Assembly: GCA_002633005.1 (NCBI GenBank)
Contig: NMRA01000947.1
Span: 25,696-89,695, forward strand
Direction of reading: 5' to 3'
DNA length: 64,000 nucleotides
DNA from: Phoronis australis
Taxonomy: Eukaryota; Phoronida; Phoronidae
Part shown: positions 48,101 through 64,000 of the stretch, piece by piece
Layout of the letters: the number at the start of each line of letters is the position of its first letter
How positions within the stretch are numbered: the first letter of the stretch is position 1
The notes under the pieces: model-generated
Told to the model about the DNA's origin: nothing
The model's input: only the letters and a program-made list of their open reading frames with translations
Database searches by the model: none
Translations under genes and position numbers: made by a program

Positions 48101-48631
48101 GGTATGAAGTCATTGCGTATCTTTGGTGTCGAACGCTATTATTAAGAAAATCAACACAAAATCGACCTTTTTCAAATTGGACAATCTGTTATTTGAAACA
48201 AAAAAAATTACTCAAGGTTTTTATAATTAGTAAATGTTCACTTCATGAAACAATGACCATGTATTTAAATGTCAAATCACCTCAAAAGAAGAATGCAGAG
48301 GTCTCCGATTTAACTTAAATATTTGGTTCACCAGTTGTACGAGAGCTATAAGTCCAGGGCCACTGTGCAAAGCAGCTGAGTAAAACTTGTAAGAAAATTA
48401 ATGTTTAGAAGTATGCCAGACGAGTACAGTTAAAAAGATGAGCAGACTTTTCCATTTTGTTCTTATATGTATGGAGGCAAGAAGGTGCTTTCTTCTAACA
48501 CAGATTTGGTAATCAGATGTTTGATTAATTAGGCTAACGTTGTTAACAGATCAGGTTATCATTATTATTCAGCAAAACCTTTGTGTTCGCAGGACTTCAT
48601 GTACTTTGAACGGAGAAAGAAGAAGCGATAA
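30146..48631 (+). CDS. PLSCR: Phospholipid scramblase family protein, gene B (9 exons, tandem paralogue of gene A)
   Basis: Coding exons: 30146-30203, 32240-32353, 37306-37383, 39098-39174, 39894-40024, 41529-41649, 43393-43495 (exon 7; a second copy lies at 46196-46298), 47288-47346, 48593-48631 (TAA at 48629). With one exon 7 the CDS is 780 nt and 259 residues, the same exon lengths as gene A. It differs from gene A at 17 residues (about 93% identity by hand). Five of these are in the first 19 residues and four are in 194-200 (LVTPEGR becomes VVTPAEQ). Exon 5 has five silent changes and no replacement, a sign of purifying selection. The Cys-rich region, Trp-containing import segment, calcium loop with Arg at position 1, C-terminal helix and basic tail are all kept. 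Exon 7 is 103 nt, so using both copies would shift the frame. Introns 1, 2 and 3 carry insertions absent from gene A. Function is inferred from the family only. Confidence 0.92.
32925..33065 (+). other. Exon-like open stretch inside the 4.3-kb element
   Basis: It begins after a 'ttttattttttaaag' acceptor and ends at TCAG|GTAAGT. The frame with phase 2 in and phase 1 out is open for 46 codons and rich in charged residues: starts [20 protein letters not shown] and ends [11 protein letters not shown]. Good splice signals at both ends and protein-like composition suggest a real internal exon, either of the element or captured from a host gene. Not recognised. Confidence 0.4.
33203..33480. mobile_element. 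~276-bp MITE with 'ctacaagatatgacactcgg' ends
   Basis: The left end 'tactacaagatatgacactc' (33205 onward) and the right end 'gagtgtcataccttgtagta' (33459-33478) are complementary with one change over ~24 bp. TA lies at both outer edges, as in Tc1/mariner-type MITEs. No coding capacity. Confidence 0.7.
33484..35873. mobile_element. 2.39-kb element with TA target site and 'ctctggagttccgaatagt' ends
   Basis: The left end 'tactctggagttccgaatag' at 33484 and the complement of the right end, 'tactctcgagttccgaatag' (35873 inward), match over ~21 bp with one change, and TA lies at both edges. Behind each end are arrays of 'aataatagtatagac' words, long at the left (33510-33960) and short at the right (35770-35850). 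The centre has two minus frames (34803-34519 and 34396-34199) of unknown nature. Transposase not recognised. Confidence 0.7.
33510..33960. repeat. Degenerate 'aataatagtatagac' array
   Basis: About 450 bp with more than a dozen variants of 'aataatagtatagactgg' separated by 'aaatttgtggaaa' words. Subterminal array of the 2.39-kb element; a short copy occurs near its other end. Confidence 0.8.
36682..36746. other. Assembly gap of 65 N
   Basis: A run of 65 unspecified bases near the right end of the 4.3-kb element in intron 2 of gene B. The true length is unknown. Open frames that appear to cross it are meaningless. Confidence 0.99.
37703..38042 (+). other. Candidate first coding exon of an unrecognised gene, inside intron 3 of gene B
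   Basis: Open from ATG 37703 for 113 codons to a good donor, GATG|GTGAGT (38043). The composition is protein-like, with segments such as [39 protein letters not shown] and [16 protein letters not shown]. The block replaces the corresponding repeat sequence of gene A intron 3, so it arrived by insertion. The 'F..Y...Y...T.....S.R.FG' pattern weakly recalls the N-terminal domain of MULE/SWIM-type transposon proteins; that is a guess. No second exon was found downstream. Confidence 0.4.
38129..38228. repeat. 100-bp perfect-looking hairpin at the right edge of the inserted block
   Basis: Left arm 38129-38157 ('atttgttgctattacgctat' onward) pairs with right arm 38199-38228 ('...gcgtaaatagcaacaaat') over ~29 bp with one bulge and one mismatch; the loop is ~41 nt. 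It ends where the homologous intron repeat ('gccccctagtggc') resumes. Probably the end structure of the inserted element. Confidence 0.75.
41795..44107 (+). repeat. Near-identical 2.3-kb direct repeat, first copy (intron 6 - exon 7 - intron 7)
   Basis: It begins at 'gttcaacattatcgttttgg' and ends at 'taatgtctagactt', immediately before the N at 44108. It matches 44617-46910 almost base for base, with scattered single-base differences and a few 2-6 bp indels (a low per cent divergence by eye). Exon 7 within it is identical to the other copy. A reverse-strand copy of an interspersed repeat sits inside at ~42495-42890. Confidence 0.93.
42495..42890 (-). repeat. Interspersed repeat R1, reverse copy in intron 6 of gene B
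   Basis: Reverse complement of the repeat at 27420-27805, recognised by 'gggaagtttaccc', 'ctcttttgttcgataattgc', 'ttataacatatttgagc' and 'gggtttgactgacggggtg'. Intron 6 of gene A lacks it. Confidence 0.75.
44109..44616 (+). other. Unplaced 508-bp stretch between the two exon-7 blocks, with an open reading frame
   Basis: Lies between the N at 44108 and the second exon-7 block. It carries an open + frame that runs from the edge of the N to a stop near 44464, about 118 codons after the N, with charged segments such as [20 protein letters not shown] and [20 protein letters not shown] do not recognise the product. It has no counterpart in intron 6 of gene A. It could be an exon fragment of another gene, a mobile element piece, or a mis-joined contig end. 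Coding status is uncertain. Confidence 0.3.
45297..45692 (-). repeat. Interspersed repeat R1, reverse copy in the second exon-7 block
   Basis: Same insertion as 42495-42890, carried along in the duplicated block; the two differ at only a few bases. Confidence 0.75.
46196..46298 (+). other. Second copy of scramblase exon 7 in gene B
   Basis: This stretch is identical to 43393-43495 over all 103 nt, with the same TTTCAG acceptor and GTAAGT donor. It encodes the [10 protein letters not shown] segment and the first half of the calcium loop. It starts in phase 0 and ends with one extra base, so a transcript with both copies would be out of frame; only one can be used in a functional message. It lies in a ~2.3-kb duplicated block next to a single-N gap, so it may be the other allele left in the assembly rather than a real second exon. 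Confidence 0.85.
46932..47225 (+). repeat. Degenerate tandem array in intron 7 of gene B
   Basis: About eight variants of 'ttcacttataatcttgatgg' and 'accagacattg', spacing ~30-65 bp. At the same place gene A has one recognisable unit ('gttgatggaccaggc...gttcac' near 17970), so the array expanded in unit 2. Confidence 0.8.
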
Positions 48632-49450
48632 AGCTGCAGGCAGAAATATGCGATGAACTTGCTGTGATTTTCACTCTTGTTGTGATGGAGCATCACTACG
48701 ATCACTTTTGGTGAAATTTAGTGCCATGGATGGATTGCTTTGAGACACCAATCATACACATGATGTGGATTTTTTCATACTTTGTGCTTAATTTCGTAAT
48801 CAAAATGGTTGTACTTAAAACGTGACCATACGAATTTTACATTTAGTGGGATACTAAACCCTGTTTTATCACTCTAAATCTCAGGAGTATTTGAAAAAAA
48901 ATACTTGTAAACCTACAAGTTTGAGAATAACTAAAGAGACCTGTTAAGTCAGCAAGTACAATGCTTTGGGATGGTTACTAAATAGTTATGTAGAGAGCCC
49001 ATTCTCACTATCTACTTTGACATGGAGTAAGGGTTATTCACTACTTGCATCGTCCAAAACAAGGTGTTGTGTCCAAAACGACAATGATTCTGCGTGTATG
49101 GAATGGGCACACTTTCACGTCTGTCTAGATAATGAAAAAATGAGGCACTGCATGTGTCCTAAACAACAATGCACGACACATTTTTGTGCAAATAGTGAAT
49201 TGCCAAGCTACACTAGTGTTTCTAAAGCATTTACTAATTGTACGATAGCCAGTAACAAAATTAGTCTTGTGTGAAATCACCAGTGCAAGATAAAGAATTC
49301 TTTTAATATTGCCAAAACTAGAAGTCCAGTGAAACGTTTCAGAAGTGTAAGGCCATTATTTCTATGTGACTTTTTCTGTGATATATTCTGATTATGAGTG
49401 CCATTATGTGTGTTACTTGAAGTAATGTGACCAGTGGTGATATTTTTGAT

Positions 49451-49456
49451 AATAAA
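49451..49456 (+). promoter_or_regulatory. Possible polyadenylation signal of gene B
   Basis: AATAAA 820 nt after the stop codon, inside the 3' region still homologous to unit 1. Gene A lacks the hexamer at the matching place. Position alone supports it. Confidence 0.35.
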
Positions 49457-51209
49457 TAACTATTTTGACCAAAGATTTTGAAGCAGTCATCATCATTGAT
49501 TATATTGGTGTCCTCATGTCAACTTGTTTGTTCAAGAAATTTCTAATATAGCATATGGAAGGACCACTAATCTGTGTTTATCATATTAATTTTATCAACA
49601 TTTTATTAAAATTTCAAGCAAATAACATGCGTACATAATGTTGCCAAACAATAAGTTAGGAAAATAATAAAACTTAGTACATTATACAATTGACAGTGTG
49701 TAGTAACACTGCATCCACTTGACAGTCTACTGCACGTTCACTGTAACAGAAACAACAATCAGTTGCAATGAAGTTGATACTAAGGCCTACAGCAACTCTC
49801 GACCATGGCGTGGTGTCCTAACAAACCAATGTATTCTTAACCTTTGTTTGAACTGTAATAGGTTACAATAAAATTGTCTTCAACTCTGCCAACAGCCAGC
49901 AACTGAAACCAACCTACAGTGACGAGTAACTTAATGGAGCTGGTCTTAAGTAATAATGACGAGTAACTTCTCAAAACTAGACGTCGCCTAGAGTAAGGAA
50001 CAGAATGCAATCGATTTTATCATAGAGAGTGGCCTAAATCAAAATCTGTTTTTTTCACACAAGTTAAGGTTATTGCACGCATTGATGGACACACTATAAA
50101 TGTCATGCAGTATTGAGAGCCACCTTACAGCTGTACTAACTTAAAAGGCAAAACTAATGAGTGTAACGTACAATATCAGGATCTGGGCCCTAAATCTTTC
50201 TATTCTAAATAATGAAATTGTTTATATTTCGGTCTGCTCAAAACGAGTGTCTATTACTGTGTGCTCAGGTACATATAGTTTTTGCATATCAGTTCCTAGT
50301 CAAAGTTCGCAATTGATGAAGCCTAAATTCGAGCCAAAGACTTGAGATTTCACATAAAAACTCGGTTTTGAGTTTGAACTTTTAGTCTCAATGAAAAGGT
50401 CATTGGGAGCAAACTATGTTAGACAGTTATCCGTGTAATCCATTATGTATTCAAGGATGGCATAATAGACACTAGTCTTCAACTCACACAGCAGAATTAT
50501 AGAAAAAACAAAATATATGTACACATGTTTAATCCTGAGCCCAGATGTTTGAACACCAACTAAAACTCCAGGGAACAGCAAGTAAACATGAGACACATGG
50601 GCCCATGAAAAGCACAGGCGTTCCCGACACACTGGCCAAATATACGGGTGTAATCGACACACTGGCCAAATATACGGGTGTAATCGACACACTTTTGTTC
50701 GTAGAGTACAGTGGATCTTTGTTTTTAAAATACAAACTTCAAAGAGAATTCGTGTTTCGTTTATAACTTTGGTTACAACAAAAAGTACTGTCAATTTGAC
50801 AATGGCAACAGTACAATTCAAAATAGCAATTTTCATAAATTAAACGTGTGTTATGTGACCTTAAAAGAAATTTCAGAGATCATAGCCTCCCCATATGTTT
50901 TGTAAACATTGGCACTCGTGATGTGACCAGATGTGCACAAACATTCATAAACTGTTTCTGATGCAATTAACTAATCAAAATTGTCAATGTCCAGTTGTGT
51001 GTACCTGAAGGTACACGAAAATGCCTTCCAACTCCTAATGTCTACATACTTTAACCTTAGCCACAAGAAAGAATGAATATCTGAACATATTTCCTCTCAT
51101 AAGTATGCCTTTGGGTCTATGAAACAGAGCTAAGATTTTCAATAACTTGCAAAGTTTCCCAAAATTAAGACTATAAAAATAAATATGTTGTGTGAGATGG
51201 GAAGAATTC

Positions 51210-51365
51210 AGTATTCAGCATGTTCACATACTGTTGTACATACAATGAGACAAACAGAGGCAGTATTCAGCATGTTCACATACTGCTGTACATACAATGA
51301 GACAAACAGAGGCAGTATTCAGCATGTTCACATACTGCTGTACATACAATGAGACAAACAGAGGC
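51210..51365. repeat. 52-bp tandem repeat, 3 copies
   Basis: Units start at 51210, 51262 and 51314 with 'agtattcagcatgttcacat' and end 'gacaaacagaggc'. Only one or two differences among the units, so it is recent. Confidence 0.95.
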
Positions 51366-51561
51366 ATACATTCAGATAATTTAATCAACTACAAAAAAAT
51401 CTAAAATGTTAATACAATTAAAAGACATCTAAATAATAATAACTAGTTTAAAGTGCATTGATTGATTGCTAGAAATGAATTTTTATGAAAAGCCTCCAAG
51501 TTAAAAAATTTTGATTGTGCCAAACAAGTTGGACAGAGCTTCTACGGTTAGAGATTTGAGG

Positions 51562-51624
51562 AATATCTGCAATGTATTGTGGGATACCTGCAATGTATTG
51601 CGGGATATCTGCAATGATTTGTGG
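51562..51624. repeat. 21-bp tandem repeat, 3 copies
   Basis: Units of 'gatacctgcaatgtattgcg' plus G at 51562, 51583 and 51604, each slightly different. Confidence 0.9.
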
Positions 51625-51798
51625 GACACTAGTCAGTCAAACACAATGAAACCAACCAATGAAACCATGGAATGTACACCTACAAATTCTGCAGCCAGCA
51701 CATGGCGAGGATTATTAGTATATCCCACAATTCTCAAACCGTAAAAACATCCACGCTAAACAAGCTGTTGTGTTTTACCCCAATCAGATCAGTTGCAG

Positions 51799-51804
51799 TT
51801 TATT
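51799..51804 (-). promoter_or_regulatory. Possible polyadenylation signal of the TTC39-like gene
   Basis: AATAAA on the - strand, ~52 nt after the stop codon. If used, the 3' UTR would be very short; other weaker variants lie further on. Confidence 0.4.
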
Positions 51805-51855
51805 ATCTCCAACTAGTGCAACGTACACACAACAAACAACCTACAAGCAGCTTCA

Positions 51856-63580
<11,725 letters not shown>

Positions 63581-64000
63581 CTACAAGGACAATATGATAA
63601 GGTTCCAAAGACTGCAAAACAAGATAAGAAATGAACATGTTCAAACTAGAACAGGCACAAAGTTAGTCTGGTTGAAAACTCACTGAACAGTGATACAGAA
63701 ATGACTAGAGTAGAAACTAGATAGGCATAGGTCACAGGTCATGCGGACACATGGAGACCACATTGAGAAAGCTTGAGAAGACAAAGGTGGAGTTCAATTG
63801 ACTTCAAACTGTAGTTTTCGTGAATAGAAGTGGACAGACAAACACCCTCGTTTCCAAGGTCAGTACCATGTTTCAAATGCCTGGACATTTTTAAAATATT
63901 ATTGGCTGATGCATTTTACAGAAGAGCTTTGGCGAAGAGTTTAAAGGGGTAAAGCATTACCTTGTTGCTACTGGTTACTTTATATGAAAAAAGTGCACAC

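Larger units (their letters stand above)
25930..50060 (+). repeat. Segmental duplication, unit 2 (contains gene B)
   Basis: Homologous to unit 1 in the same orientation. The offset grows from about 24.4 kb at the left end to 29.2 kb at the stop codons, because unit 2 gained the insertions at 26262-29401, 32598-36897, ~37672-38228 and the extra exon-7 block. Intron 5 (40025-41528, against 13847-15406) is colinear with few indels. The 3' flank aligns to about 50050 and then stops, after which the TTC39 locus begins. Confidence 0.8.
50061..51798. other. Intergenic region between gene B and the TTC39-like gene
   Basis: No gene recognised. It contains a 30-bp direct repeat (two copies within 50625-50690), a 52-bp triple repeat and a 21-bp triple repeat, listed separately. 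The 140-codon minus frame at 50414-50836 is an artefact of low stop density and contains the 30-bp repeat. Confidence 0.6.

Noticed and set aside
50414-50836. 140-codon minus frame in the intergenic region
   Set aside because: Contains a 30-bp direct repeat translated twice, random-looking composition, and no splice or family support.
51210-51365. Three regularly spaced direct repeats resembling a CRISPR array
   Set aside because: The units are head-to-tail 52-bp copies with no unique spacers, in an animal genome: an ordinary minisatellite.

Overview
The window is a stretch of animal genome, most likely from a marine invertebrate. The evidence is genes split by GT-AG introns, AT-rich non-coding DNA, many small DNA-transposon-like elements, an old LINE fragment and assembly N gaps. 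The deuterostome-like gene content and the frequent 'aggcctac' words would fit a hemichordate, echinoderm or amphioxus, but I cannot fix the species. No bacterial genes, tRNA, rRNA or CRISPR were seen.

Two tandem copies of a phospholipid scramblase gene lie on the + strand: gene A at 4469-19402 and gene B at 30146-48631. I assembled each from nine exons. In both genes the exon lengths are identical (58, 114, 78, 77, 131, 121, 103, 59, 39 nt) and the product is 259 residues. The proteins differ at 17 positions. Introns and flanks are also alignable, so the duplication unit is about 19-24 kb: unit 1 is ~1490-20440 and unit 2 is ~25930-50060. A spacer of ~5.5 kb between them carries a dead LINE and unclassified repeats. 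Much of the length difference between the units comes from elements inserted after the duplication. The clearest is a 4.3-kb element in intron 2 of gene B, for which gene A keeps the empty site.

On the - strand, convergent with gene B, lie the last ten coding exons (408 residues plus stop) of a TTC39A/B-like tetratricopeptide protein, at 63580 down to 51856. Its 5' part lies beyond the right edge of the window.

The most unusual structures are these. (1) Two TTC39 exons run into tandem arrays that look like copies of their own 3' end plus splice donor; one array has an exact 54-bp period, so every duplicated donor stays in the same reading frame. (2) Exon 7 of gene B is duplicated within a ~2.3-kb near-identical segment that stops exactly at a single N, which suggests an unmerged allele. 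(3) Several insertions are built from arrays of short self-complementary words. (4) Two exon-like open stretches of unknown origin lie inside elements in gene B introns.
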